A DNA stretch of 7,778 nucleotides, taken from assembly GCA_021806765.1 (NCBI GenBank), contig JAJZQR010000256.1, forward strand, positions 1-7,778. Direction: 5' to 3'. This document shows positions 1 to 6,851 of this stretch, one piece after another; within the stretch, counting starts at the first letter, position 1; the number at the start of each line of letters is the position of its first letter. This DNA comes from Chloroflexota bacterium. GTDB lineage: Bacteria; Chloroflexota; UBA6077. The translations under genes and the position numbers were made by a program. The notes below the pieces were generated by a model. That model was given only the letters and a program-made list of their open reading frames with translations, searched no databases and was not told the DNA's origin.

Positions 1-127
1 GGGAGCAGGAGCATGCCGCCGAGCTGGCCTCCCAGTACCATGCCTCCGCCAGCCTGCAGGGAGCAGCCGATGGCCTCCACCACGCCCTGGCCGCCGCCGA
101 GCAGGCCAGGGCAGGCTACGCACACGA
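1..127 (+). repeat. 127-bp perfect direct repeat, copy 1 (partner 3303-3429)
   Basis: Every base from 1 to 127 equals 3303-3429 (offset 3302), and identity breaks at 128 (g versus t). It lies in the same reading frame in both paralogous regulators, encoding the end of the ATPase/helical linker. Identity may continue to the left, outside the window. Confidence 0.95.
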
Positions 128-1784
128 GCAGACGGTTGCCTTTCTACGCATGGCACGTGACCTCTCCTCCGATAGCGATGCACTGTTGAGAGCAAGCATC
201 CTGTGCAAGTTGGCCATCGCAGAGGCCGAGGCCCTGCTGCTGGATGAAGCTCCGGCCACCGTGCGAAGAGCGCTGACCGCGCAGTCCGAAGCCGGCATCT
301 CACCGCGTGAGAGGGCCGAGTTTCTTGCGACCGTTGCGGCAGCACTCAAGGATGGTGGGACAAACAACGAGGTATGGGACCCTCTGGTCGTGAATGGTCT
401 CAGCCTCGTCGGCGACACGCACGATCTCGTGTGGGCCCGCCTGACCCTGCTGAGAGACCGAGTCGAGCGCATGTCCCATGGCGAGATCACCGCGTATCGG
501 TGGCTGGGGCACGATCCGGAGGCAGTGGCAGTCGCCCGCGCCAGCAGCAACGAGGATGACTACGCCCTCACCCTGTCTCCTTTCGAGTGGCGCTCTCGCC
601 AGGAAACCGATGCGATCCTCGCGCTAGCTCGAGGCTGGCAGCGCCCTGCGGCGACCATGCGGGCAATCAGCGTGGCGGCATACGATCTTCTCGAACGGCA
701 CGGTGACTGCCGCAGGGCAGCAGAGTGCTTTGGAGAGTTGGTGGCGATCGGCGAGCGGTACGGCTCGGTTCCGGTTCAGGCAGAGGCACTCTACCACCTG
801 GCCGTGGCGCAGGTTTCCTGCGGCGACCTATCCCTTGCTCGGCAAACGGCACAACGGGCACGTGAGACGGGGGCACCGCTCGGTCAAGCCCACTGGCTGC
901 CCGTTGCCCAGGAGTTGGGGCTATCGATGGTCATCTCCTACTATCAGACCGGCGATTGGCACACCCAGGCAAAGGTTGCCAGTTACCCCTTCAAGCTGGA
1001 TCCAACCGTCCAGGTTTCCGGCATTGTGGCGGCTACGCTGGTGGCATTCATTCATGCTCAGTGCGGCAACGGAGCAGAGGCTAACCGTTTGCTGACCCTG
1101 ATCACCCCCCTCGCGGAACGGATGGAGCCGACGGCCTACCGGCAGAATGCGGTCGTCGGCTTTGCCGCGAACACCGTTTGGGACCTGCAGGCGACGGGGA
1201 TGGCCGTCGCCTACCGGCGTCTCGCTCAAGGGCTGATCGCTGCCGGCATCAAGATGGGACCCCTCGCTCCCCACGAACTGGATGTCGCCCGCATGGCTGC
1301 GCTGCTGGGAGACTGGTCGGAAGCGGAGAGCTATTTCGAGTGGGCACGGCATACCTTGGACGCTGCCGGCATACGCCACGTCAGAGCGATCGTCGATTAC
1401 GATGAGGCCCTCGCCCACATCCGTGCGGGTTCCGCAGAACATGCCCGCATCAGATCGCTTCTCGAGACAGCGCTTGCCGGATTCCAGTCCCTTGGCATGG
1501 AGTGTTGGATAGGCCGTACTCGCTCCCTGATGGAAAGGATGACTTCATCCGACCCTGGCGATACCCAGGTGAAACGACCATACCCCGACGGTCTGACAAG
1601 ACGCGAGGTCGAGGTGCTGCAGCTGCTGGCCGCCGGTCGAACGAACTACGAGATCGCGGAGGAGTTGGTGCTGAGCGTCCGCACCGTGGAACGACACATC
1701 GCCAATATCTACGCCAAGATCGGCGCCCACGGCCGGGCCGAAGCCACGGCTTACGCCCTCAGCAGCGGGATCGCTCGCCGCTAG
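1..1784 (+). CDS. LuxR-family ATP-dependent (LAL/MalT-like) transcriptional regulator A, 5' truncated by the window edge
   Basis: The frame (codons starting at base 3) is open to the left edge, so the gene begins outside the window and the first visible ATG (150) is internal. The 593 visible residues start at the end of the ATPase module (EQEHAAELASQYHASAS), match regulator B there exactly, continue through a long alpha-helical TPR-like region, and end in a LuxR/GerE HTH at 1593-1757 (LTRREVEVLQLL, then SVRTVERHIANIYAKIGAHGR). In this family an ATP-driven STAND-type switch senses a ligand or partner and the C-terminal HTH binds promoter DNA in the cytoplasm. By hand the HTH is 48/55 identical to that of regulator B, whereas an 87-residue stretch of the middle is 50/87 identical, so the two probably bind similar DNA but sense different signals (inference). 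The ATPase and any zinc ribbon are not visible here. The ligand and targets are unknown. Confidence 0.9.
   Translation, partial: EQEHAAELASQYHASASLQGAADGLHHALAAAEQARAGYAHEQTVAFLRMARDLSSDSDALLRASILCKLAIAEAEALLLDEAPATVRRALTAQSEAGISPRERAEFLATVAAALKDGGTNNEVWDPLVVNGLSLVGDTHDLVWARLTLLRDRVERMSHGEITAYRWLGHDPEAVAVARASSNEDDYALTLSPFEWRSRQETDAILALARGWQRPAATMRAISVAAYDLLERHGDCRRAAECFGELVAIGERYGSVPVQAEALYHLAVAQVSCGDLSLARQTAQRARETGAPLGQAHWLPVAQELGLSMVISYYQTGDWHTQAKVASYPFKLDPTVQVSGIVAATLVAFIHAQCGNGAEANRLLTLITPLAERMEPTAYRQNAVVGFAANTVWDLQATGMAVAYRRLAQGLIAAGIKMGPLAPHELDVARMAALLGDWSEAESYFEWARHTLDAAGIRHVRAIVDYDEALAHIRAGSAEHARIRSLLETALAGFQSLGMECWIGRTRSLMERMTSSDPGDTQVKRPYPDGLTRREVEVLQLLAAGRTNYEIAEELVLSVRTVERHIANIYAKIGAHGRAEATAYALSSGIARR
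1648..1687 (+). repeat. 40-bp exact repeat in the HTH-coding region (partner 4947-4986)
   Basis: Bases 1648-1687 equal 4947-4986 (offset 3299). They encode the core of the LuxR HTH (EIAEELVLSVRTV). Exact identity at silent positions fits recent shared ancestry or conversion, added to strong constraint on the DNA-recognition helix. Confidence 0.85.
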
Positions 1785-1909
1785 CCCGCCCCACATCGCG
1801 AGACCAGTCCATCTCAATCATCACACTCACGAGATGCTTCGCCCTGCCTGACGGCTACGTCGAACTCGAACAGGCTCCAAAGGCACCCGATGGACAGATG
1901 GGTATGGTG

Positions 1910-1938
1910 TTCCAGGGTAGTTTGTGCTACCATATACT
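1910..1938 (+). promoter_or_regulatory. Candidate promoter/operator upstream of regulator B
   Basis: TATACT (1933-1938) matches 5 of 6 bases of the sigma-70 -10 box and sits in a locally AT-rich patch of the 227-base gap between the regulators. The -35 at the correct 17-base spacing (TTCCAG, 1910-1915) is poor, so activator dependence is possible. Between the two boxes lies a perfect inverted repeat, GGTAG (1916-1920) and CTACC (1927-1931), with a 6-base centre. A wider one, TATGGT (1903-1908) and ACCATA (1929-1934), overlaps the -10. LuxR-type HTH dimers bind short inverted repeats, so autoregulation or cross-regulation is plausible but only inferred. Confidence 0.35.
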
Positions 1939-2011
1939 TGCCTTATTGTTCAACCTCAGCAAGACGTTTTGCGGTTGGCTGCATCCCATCTCTCCTTGCA
2001 TGGCGGCAAGC

Positions 2012-5000
2012 ATGCCAGTCACCTGCCCAAGCTGTGGTCGATCGAACCCCGAAGGGGCTGTCTCCTGCGACGGTTGCGGTTGCAGCATTCCCCTGTCTCG
2101 TCCGCAAACCTCGCGGGCTGCGGCCTCCGTCTTCGTCGGCCGCCACCGCGAGCTGGAGACCCTCCGGGCCAAGCTCGACGAAGCCTTCGCCGGCCAGGGA
2201 TCCCTCGTCATGCTGGTCGGCGAGGCGGGCATAGGCAAGACCTGGATCGCCGGTGAACTCGCCCAACGCGCTGCCCGGCAGGGCGCGGCCGTCCTCTGGG
2301 GCCGCTGCTTCGAGGACGGCTGGCAGCCTGCCTATGGTCCTTGGGTCGAGGCCATCGGCGAGTTTGCCCGCACCACCACCCCGGAACTCCTCCAACGAGC
2401 GATAGGCTCCGGCGCCTCACCCCTGGCGAAGCTGATCCCCCAGATCCGTGCCGCCCTGCCTGACATACCCGATGCGCCCCCTTTGGGAACCGACGAGGAG
2501 CGCGTTCGCCTCTACGACGCCGTGATCCGCTCCCTCCTGGCCATCACCGAAGACAACCCCCTTCTCCTGGTGATCGACGACCTCCATTGGGCCGACCGGG
2601 ACTCCCTGCAACTCCTCCGCTACCTGACTCGCCTGCTGCATCGCTCTCACCTCCTGGTCGTCGGAGCCTACCGAGAGCCCGAGATCGACCTCGCGGCCCA
2701 ACACCCTCTGGCCAACCTCTTGCCCGTCCTCCGGCGGGAAACCGACTACCAGCAGATAACCGTCCGCGGCCTGGACCGCGAGGAGGTCGCCGAGTACCTG
2801 GCCAAGGCCGCCGGCCACCCCCTCCCTGCCGCCCTCGTCCAGGCCATCTACCAGGAAAGCGGAGGTAACCCCTTCTACGTCCGTGAGGTGCTCCGCCACC
2901 TCACCGAGGAGGGCAAGATCTTCCTCCGCGCTGGCCGCTGGTCCACCGACCTCAGCCTCGGCGAGCTGGGCATCCCAGAAGGGGTGCGGCAGGTCACCCA
3001 CAGGCGGCTCTCTCGCCTCTCCGCCGAGACCAACAGCCTGCTTCGACTGGCAGCAGGATTCACCGGCGGATTCGAGTTCGCCGCCCTGCAGGCCCTGGCC
3101 AACCTCCCCGAGGACCAACTGCTCGACTCCATCGACGAAGCCCTCAAGGCCGGCCTCCTTCGGGCGGTCGATGGACTCCCTCCAACCTACGACTTCGCCC
3201 ACGCCATCGTGCGCCACACCCTCTACGACGACCTGAATCCCGACCGCCGGGCCCGCCTCCACCGCCGGATCGCCCTGGCCCTCGAGCAGCTGTACGCCGG
3301 TCGGGAGCAGGAGCATGCCGCCGAGCTGGCCTCCCAGTACCATGCCTCCGCCAGCCTGCAGGGAGCAGCCGATGGCCTCCACCACGCCCTGGCCGCCGCC
3401 GAGCAGGCCAGGGCAGGCTACGCACACGATCGCGCTGTGCGCTTCCTACGCATGGGTCTCGACCTCGCCAGGGAGAACTCCCTCTCCGAAAAGGCCCAGA
3501 TCCTCTGCAAGCTGGCCCTCGCCCAGGCCGAAGCCCTCATGCTGGATGAATCCCAGGGTACCGTGCAGGATGGCCTGGCGGCGCTGTCGGAGACAGGGGC
3601 AGAGCCCGGGGAACGGACCAAATTCCTGATGGTGGTCACTCGTGCGCTGAAGGACGGGGGAGCGCGCCCTGACGTCTGGAAGCCCCTCGTCGAGCAGGGT
3701 CTGGCACTCCTGGGTGAGGAGCGGAACTTGCTTTGGGCCCAGCTAATGCTGCTCCGCGACTGCTTTGAACCTGTCTCGATCGGACCCATCAACGCGGTCC
3801 GGTGGCACGGGCACGATCCGCAGGCAGTGGCCATCGCTCGCGAAAGCGGCGACGAAGACGATTACGCCCGCACCTTGGAACCCCTCGATTCGCGAAGCCG
3901 CGATGAAACCGAGAAGGTGCGTGCTCTCGTGCGAGGCTGGCAGCGCCCCACGGCGATCATACGAGCGCTGGACGTGGTGGGTCGGGACCTGCTCAAACGC
4001 CAGGGCGCACACCGGGAGGCGGCCGAACTGTACCGTGAACTGCTGGAGACCAGCGAGCGCTGTGGCTCAATCCCCGGACAGGGCGAGGCCCTCCTCCAGC
4101 TATCCATCACGCAGATCGCCATGGGGGAGCTGTCGCTGTCACGGCAGACGGTTCGGCGAGCGCAGGAGACCATCATGCGGCTGGGGCCGGCCCACGAGCT
4201 TCGCTTCGGCATAACGGCATTGAACAGCATTCTGACCTATTTCCTGGACGGGGATTGGCCGAAAGCGGCGGCAGCGGCTGCCCAGTTTGCTGCCGGTAGT
4301 GCAGCCGCGCGGAACCCTAGAGGCCTCGTCGCGGGAGCGTATGCGGCGCTCGGCTACGGCCGAATGGGCGACACCTCGGAGGCAAAACGGCTCCTCGCCG
4401 CCCTCACGCCTATGGTGGCGCAGATGGAGCCTACGATGTACGTCCACCACGCGGCCATCGCCTTCGGCGCCAGCGCGATTTGGGAAATGGGCGACGTGGA
4501 GTTCGCCCCCGCCTACAAGCAGATGGCCCTCGACCTGATAGCGGCCGGCTTCGGCGATAGCATCCTGAGCCACGAACTGACCGTCGCCCGCATGACAGCC
4601 GTGCTCGGCGAAATGAAGGAGGCTGGCCACCACTTCTCCCAGGCACGGCTGACCTCCGAGGTCAACGGCCAGAAGACAGTTCGAGGGCTGGTGGACTACG
4701 ACGAGGCTCTCGCCCTCTTCAGGTCCGGCTCATCCGACCACGCCCGCATCCAGGCACTGCTCGACGCGGCACTGGCAGCCTTTCGACCCCTCGGCATGGA
4801 TGGCTGGGTTCAGCGTGGACTCTCTCTTCACGAAGCACTGACCGCATCCGGCCCAACCGCTGGTAAGCCGGAGCCACCACTCCCCGAGGGTCTTACGCCC
4901 CGCGAGGTGGAGGTGCTGCGGCTACTCGCCGGAGGCAGAACCAACAACGAGATCGCGGAGGAGTTGGTGCTGAGCGTCCGCACCGTCGAACGCCACATCG

Positions 5001-5083
5001 CCAACATCTACGGCAAGATCGACGCCCATGGTCGCGCGGACGCCACGGCCTACGCCTTCAGCCACGATGTCGCTCGCCCCTAG
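2012..5083 (+). CDS. LuxR-family ATP-dependent regulator B with N-terminal zinc ribbon (zinc ribbon, STAND-type ATPase, TPR-like, LuxR HTH)
   Basis: This is a complete regulator of about 1023 residues. A four-Cys zinc ribbon comes first (C5, C8, C19, C22). An ATPase module opens at FVGRHRELETL (41-51), with Walker A GEAGIGKT (70-77), Walker B LLLVIDDLHWAD (184-195) and GNPFYVREVL (285-294). A linker follows (about 315-440), then a long helical TPR-like region (about 440-945) and a C-terminal LuxR/GerE HTH from 961 (LTPREVEVLRLL). The layout is that of LAL/MalT-like cytoplasmic regulators, in which nucleotide and inducer binding drive oligomerisation on promoter DNA. The ligand cannot be told from sequence. 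I chose ATG 2012 because it puts the first Cys at residue 5, as is usual for such ribbons; ATG 2000 is equally possible, and neither has a clear Shine-Dalgarno. The frame stays open upstream to 1502, but that part overlaps the HTH of regulator A in another frame and looks non-coding. The gene lies directly downstream of its paralogue A. Confidence 0.93.
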   Translation: MPVTCPSCGRSNPEGAVSCDGCGCSIPLSRPQTSRAAASVFVGRHRELETLRAKLDEAFAGQGSLVMLVGEAGIGKTWIAGELAQRAARQGAAVLWGRCFEDGWQPAYGPWVEAIGEFARTTTPELLQRAIGSGASPLAKLIPQIRAALPDIPDAPPLGTDEERVRLYDAVIRSLLAITEDNPLLLVIDDLHWADRDSLQLLRYLTRLLHRSHLLVVGAYREPEIDLAAQHPLANLLPVLRRETDYQQITVRGLDREEVAEYLAKAAGHPLPAALVQAIYQESGGNPFYVREVLRHLTEEGKIFLRAGRWSTDLSLGELGIPEGVRQVTHRRLSRLSAETNSLLRLAAGFTGGFEFAALQALANLPEDQLLDSIDEALKAGLLRAVDGLPPTYDFAHAIVRHTLYDDLNPDRRARLHRRIALALEQLYAGREQEHAAELASQYHASASLQGAADGLHHALAAAEQARAGYAHDRAVRFLRMGLDLARENSLSEKAQILCKLALAQAEALMLDESQGTVQDGLAALSETGAEPGERTKFLMVVTRALKDGGARPDVWKPLVEQGLALLGEERNLLWAQLMLLRDCFEPVSIGPINAVRWHGHDPQAVAIARESGDEDDYARTLEPLDSRSRDETEKVRALVRGWQRPTAIIRALDVVGRDLLKRQGAHREAAELYRELLETSERCGSIPGQGEALLQLSITQIAMGELSLSRQTVRRAQETIMRLGPAHELRFGITALNSILTYFLDGDWPKAAAAAAQFAAGSAAARNPRGLVAGAYAALGYGRMGDTSEAKRLLAALTPMVAQMEPTMYVHHAAIAFGASAIWEMGDVEFAPAYKQMALDLIAAGFGDSILSHELTVARMTAVLGEMKEAGHHFSQARLTSEVNGQKTVRGLVDYDEALALFRSGSSDHARIQALLDAALAAFRPLGMDGWVQRGLSLHEALTASGPTAGKPEPPLPEGLTPREVEVLRLLAGGRTNNEIAEELVLSVRTVERHIANIYGKIDAHGRADATAYAFSHDVARP
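3303..3429 (+). repeat. 127-bp perfect direct repeat, copy 2 (partner 1-127)
   Basis: This is the copy inside regulator B, covering about residues 431-473. The match to 1-127 is exact at the nucleotide level, including synonymous positions. The coding sequence just after it has drifted strongly, so protein-level selection alone does not explain the identity; recent gene conversion or recombination is the simplest biological reading. Confidence 0.95.
4947..4986 (+). repeat. 40-bp exact repeat in the HTH-coding region (partner 1648-1687)
   Basis: This is the regulator B copy of the HTH-core repeat. The offset to its partner (3299) differs by only 3 bases from the offset of the 127-bp repeat (3302), so the two paralogues differ by a net single codon in length between these anchors. 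Confidence 0.85.
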
Positions 5084-5296
5084 TGCGACCCCTCTACGCA
5101 ATTTCCCCCATGCCGTCCACCTGGCCAAAGAGTTCTTGACCGCCCAAGATACGTAGTTTCCGCGATGACGCCGTCCCTCTGCATCTGTAGGCTTGTCTCC
5201 AGCCAGTCTCGATAGATGCTTCCGCGCGGGCGGGGCCGAGACCGGTTCTCGATGGGGTCACAGATTGCGGGGGCCTCGGCATCGTACGCCGGGGTC

Positions 5297-5301
5297 GGAG
5301 G
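5297..5301 (+). promoter_or_regulatory. Shine-Dalgarno GGAGG for the hydrolase-fold gene
   Basis: GGAGG sits 8 bases before GTG 5310. It supports that start over the upstream in-frame TTG (5193), whose encoded extension is Arg-rich and unlike a hydrolase N-terminus. Confidence 0.7.
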
Positions 5302-5309
5302 ATCGTAGG

Positions 5310-6092
5310 GTGTACCAGCTAGTTCGTCACGGGGTGAGCCTTCGCTTCGAGGACGTGGGGAAGGGTGCGCCACCCCTGGTGCTGCTCCACGATCTGGCCA
5401 GTGACCACACCTCCTACACTTCCCAGATTGAGCACTTCCGAAGGAACCATCGGGTAGTGGCGGTGGATCTTCGGGGCCACGGACAGAGCGATGAGCCCGA
5501 ACAGGAATACACGGTGGCAGGTTTCGCCGACGACGTCGCATGGCTGTGCTACGAGCTGGGCGTGTACAGACCAACCATCGTGGGCCACGGCCTGGGTGGA
5601 CTGGTCGGTCTGGATCTGGCAGCCCGCTACCCTGACCTCCCCGGCGCTCTCGTGGCGCTGAATTCTCCGATCCTCCCGCCACCTGAGAGCCACGCCTTCC
5701 GCCGATCCTTCGCAGAACGTCTGCGAGCCTCGACCTTCCGGGAGGCGCTGCGCGTACTGGTGGAGGGTCAGTTGCTGCCCGATACCGCCCCCTGCCACGT
5801 GGATCTCGTGCTGGGACCAGCCTCCTCCATATCTCAACAGACGGTGACCTCGGCCTGGGAAAACGCCCTGACCTGGAACGGGACCGCCGCTGCGGCAGCC
5901 TGCGGGGTTCCCATCCTCTTCGTCGACGGGGGAACCGACGCCACCGACCTGCAGCACCTTCGGAAGCTATGCCCGCAACTCAAAGTGGGAAAGACCGCCG
6001 GCACCGGGCACTACCTCCATCTCGAGGCTCCCAGGCAGGTCAACGCGATGATCGATGGCTTTCTGGATCTCTTGACCAAACCTTCCGGCTGA
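5310..6092 (+). CDS. Alpha/beta-hydrolase-fold protein with Gly at the nucleophile position
   Basis: The 260 residues give the normal length for a single-domain alpha/beta hydrolase. Visible landmarks are the strand-3 loop PPLVLLHD (21-28), VVAVDLRGHGQSDEP (49-63), the nucleophile elbow VGHGLGG (91-97), the GGTD turn with the likely catalytic acid D210, and GTGHYLHLEAP with the likely catalytic His H234. The elbow normally reads G-x-S-x-G; here codon 5589-5591 is ggc (Gly94), one base from agc (Ser). The oxyanion-loop HG pair is HD (27-28). With acid and His kept but no Ser, ordinary ester hydrolysis is not expected; the protein could be a ligand-binding pseudoenzyme, a divergent catalyst, or the codon could be a sequencing error. 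No signal peptide is seen, so it is probably cytoplasmic. It starts 226 bases after regulator B, so co-transcription is possible but not shown. The upstream gap has no recognised gene; it holds a small CGAGA/TCTCG hairpin at 5237-5251 without a T tract. Confidence 0.9.
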   Translation: MYQLVRHGVSLRFEDVGKGAPPLVLLHDLASDHTSYTSQIEHFRRNHRVVAVDLRGHGQSDEPEQEYTVAGFADDVAWLCYELGVYRPTIVGHGLGGLVGLDLAARYPDLPGALVALNSPILPPPESHAFRRSFAERLRASTFREALRVLVEGQLLPDTAPCHVDLVLGPASSISQQTVTSAWENALTWNGTAAAAACGVPILFVDGGTDATDLQHLRKLCPQLKVGKTAGTGHYLHLEAPRQVNAMIDGFLDLLTKPSG

Positions 6093-6312
6093 GGCTCATC
6101 AACCTCAGTACCGGGAGTGGAGACCTCCCTGAGACGGCGGCCGGAACGGCAGCAGGAAACGCTTGGCAGATCGACAAGGGGCATCCAGTCCGGATGGGTA
6201 CTCTCACGGACGCCCGAAGCTGTCCCGACGGGAGACCTTCACCATGGACGTGATCCACGCACCCCAACTCAGTTGTGTCGTCCGGGGAAGTGCAGGTGCC
6301 GCCCGGTGGAGT

Positions 6313-6339
6313 AAGGAGGAAAAGTTGAGACGCCGTTGA
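6313..6339 (+). other. Orphan Shine-Dalgarno followed by a four-codon TTG mini-ORF
   Basis: AAGGAGGAA (6313-6321) is a very strong ribosome-binding sequence. A TTG lies a few bases on (6325-6327), but its frame closes after AGA CGC CGT at TGA (6337-6339). No longer frame begins at suitable spacing. It may be the remnant of a decayed gene start, a leader peptide, or chance. Confidence 0.3.
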
Positions 6340-6369
6340 CGCAGGCCTCAATCCCTGTTCGCTCTAGCC

Positions 6370-6399
6370 TTAACCGTACTCACAGATTATCGGTATGTA
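6370..6399 (+). promoter_or_regulatory. Weak candidate promoter for the DUF4870-lipoprotein pair
   Basis: TTAACC (6370-6375) resembles a -35 box (4 of 6), and TATGTA (6394-6399) follows after 18 bases but matches only the TAT of a -10 box and abuts the Shine-Dalgarno. The support is mostly the AT-rich context, so the exact boxes are unsure. Confidence 0.2.
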
Positions 6400-6404
6400 A
6401 AGGA
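6399..6404 (+). promoter_or_regulatory. Shine-Dalgarno AAGGAG for the DUF4870-like gene
   Basis: AAGGAG lies 8 bases before ATG 6413 and fixes that start. Confidence 0.7.
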
Positions 6405-6412
6405 GTTATCCG

Positions 6413-6811
6413 ATGCAGAACAACAGTGACAACCTCGGGAGCAGCGCCGGGGCCGCCGGCATAGCCCCTAACATGGCGGGGGCCCTCAGCTACGTCCTGG
6501 GCATCATCACCGGCGTAGTGTTCTTGATGATGAGCAAGGATCGCTTCGTGCGCTTCCACGCCTACCAGTCCATTCTGCTCACGGTGGCCTGGATCGTCTT
6601 CTGGATCGCTTTCTCCGTGATCAGCGTCGTGCTGGGGTTCATACCGATGCTCGGCTTCCTGGTAGCGATCCTGGGGCTCCTGCTCAGCCTGGGCCTCGGG
6701 CTGGGCGGCATGGTCCTCTGGATAGTGCTGATCCTGAAGGCCTACCAGGGCCAGCAGTGGAAGCTCCCCTACATCGGCAACATGGCCGAGCGGTACGCGG
6801 CCTCGTCGTAG
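6413..6811 (+). CDS. DUF4870/Tic20-like small integral membrane protein
   Basis: The 132-residue protein has a polar N-terminus (1-19), then hydrophobic segments at about 21-40, 53-77 and 79-108, and a short polar tail. The pattern 'AGALSYVLGIITGVVFLM', a charged loop with RFVRFHAYQS (44-53), and a closing LPYIGNMAERY (118-128) is typical of DUF4870-type proteins, which have three or four membrane helices and are distantly related to chloroplast Tic20. The molecular role of the bacterial family is not established. The central segment is rich in Gly and Leu (SLGLGLGG, 92-99), which may allow close helix packing. The ATG has a good Shine-Dalgarno. The lipoprotein gene begins 40 bases after the stop, so the two are probably co-transcribed and both act at the envelope. 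Family assignment is from remembered pattern, not a search. Confidence 0.88.
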   Translation: MQNNSDNLGSSAGAAGIAPNMAGALSYVLGIITGVVFLMMSKDRFVRFHAYQSILLTVAWIVFWIAFSVISVVLGFIPMLGFLVAILGLLLSLGLGLGGMVLWIVLILKAYQGQQWKLPYIGNMAERYAASS

Positions 6812-6836
6812 GTTGCTGCTGCACCCGTGACTCTAA

Positions 6837-6841
6837 GGAGG
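6837..6841 (+). promoter_or_regulatory. Shine-Dalgarno core GGAGG (within AAGGAGGTG) deciding a TTG start
   Basis: AAGGAGGTG (6835-6843) is almost fully complementary to the 16S 3' end and lies 10 bases (from the core) before TTG 6852. It supports the TTG start, which is also the only start that yields a complete lipoprotein signal. Confidence 0.75.
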
Positions 6842-6851
6842 TGAAGCGTCC

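Larger units (their letters stand above)
6093..6412. other. 320-base non-coding gap between the hydrolase-fold gene and the DUF4870-like gene
   Basis: I see no convincing gene on either strand; the short open frames here have arginine-rich, shadow-like compositions. The stretch has a strong orphan Shine-Dalgarno near its end (6313-6320) and becomes AT-rich (29 of 50 bases A or T) at 6361-6410, as expected for a promoter of the next gene. No T-tailed terminator hairpin follows the hydrolase stop. Confidence 0.6.

Noticed and set aside
116..550. Minus-strand open frame of 144 codons at the left end
   Set aside because: It is a Ser/Arg/Ala-rich antisense shadow of regulator A, and its equivalent recurs opposite the same region of regulator B.
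1502..2011. Long in-frame opening upstream of regulator B that would add about 170 residues
   Set aside because: It overlaps the conserved HTH-coding end of regulator A in another frame, its translation is Arg/Pro-rich without domain character, and the zinc ribbon at 2012 is a natural N-terminus.
2417..3427. Minus-strand open frame of 336 codons inside regulator B
   Set aside because: It lies opposite the conserved ATPase domain and has a Gly/Val/Glu-rich, low-complexity composition typical of antisense frames in GC-rich genes; no ribosome site was found.
5136..5164. TTGACC as a -35 box for the hydrolase-fold gene
   Set aside because: No acceptable -10 box lies at 16-18 bases spacing.
5080..5682. 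Minus-strand open frame of 200 codons across the gap and the hydrolase gene
   Set aside because: Most of it is antisense to conserved hydrolase motifs. The part in the gap (SIYRDWLETSLQMQRDG) looks somewhat protein-like, but I do not recognise it and no start or ribosome site supports it.
6290..6310. T-box-like sequence (GGTGCCGCC) before the orphan Shine-Dalgarno
   Set aside because: It resembles the TGGNACCGCG core at only 7 of 10 positions, there is no recognisable specifier stem or terminator, and no aminoacyl-tRNA or amino-acid gene follows.
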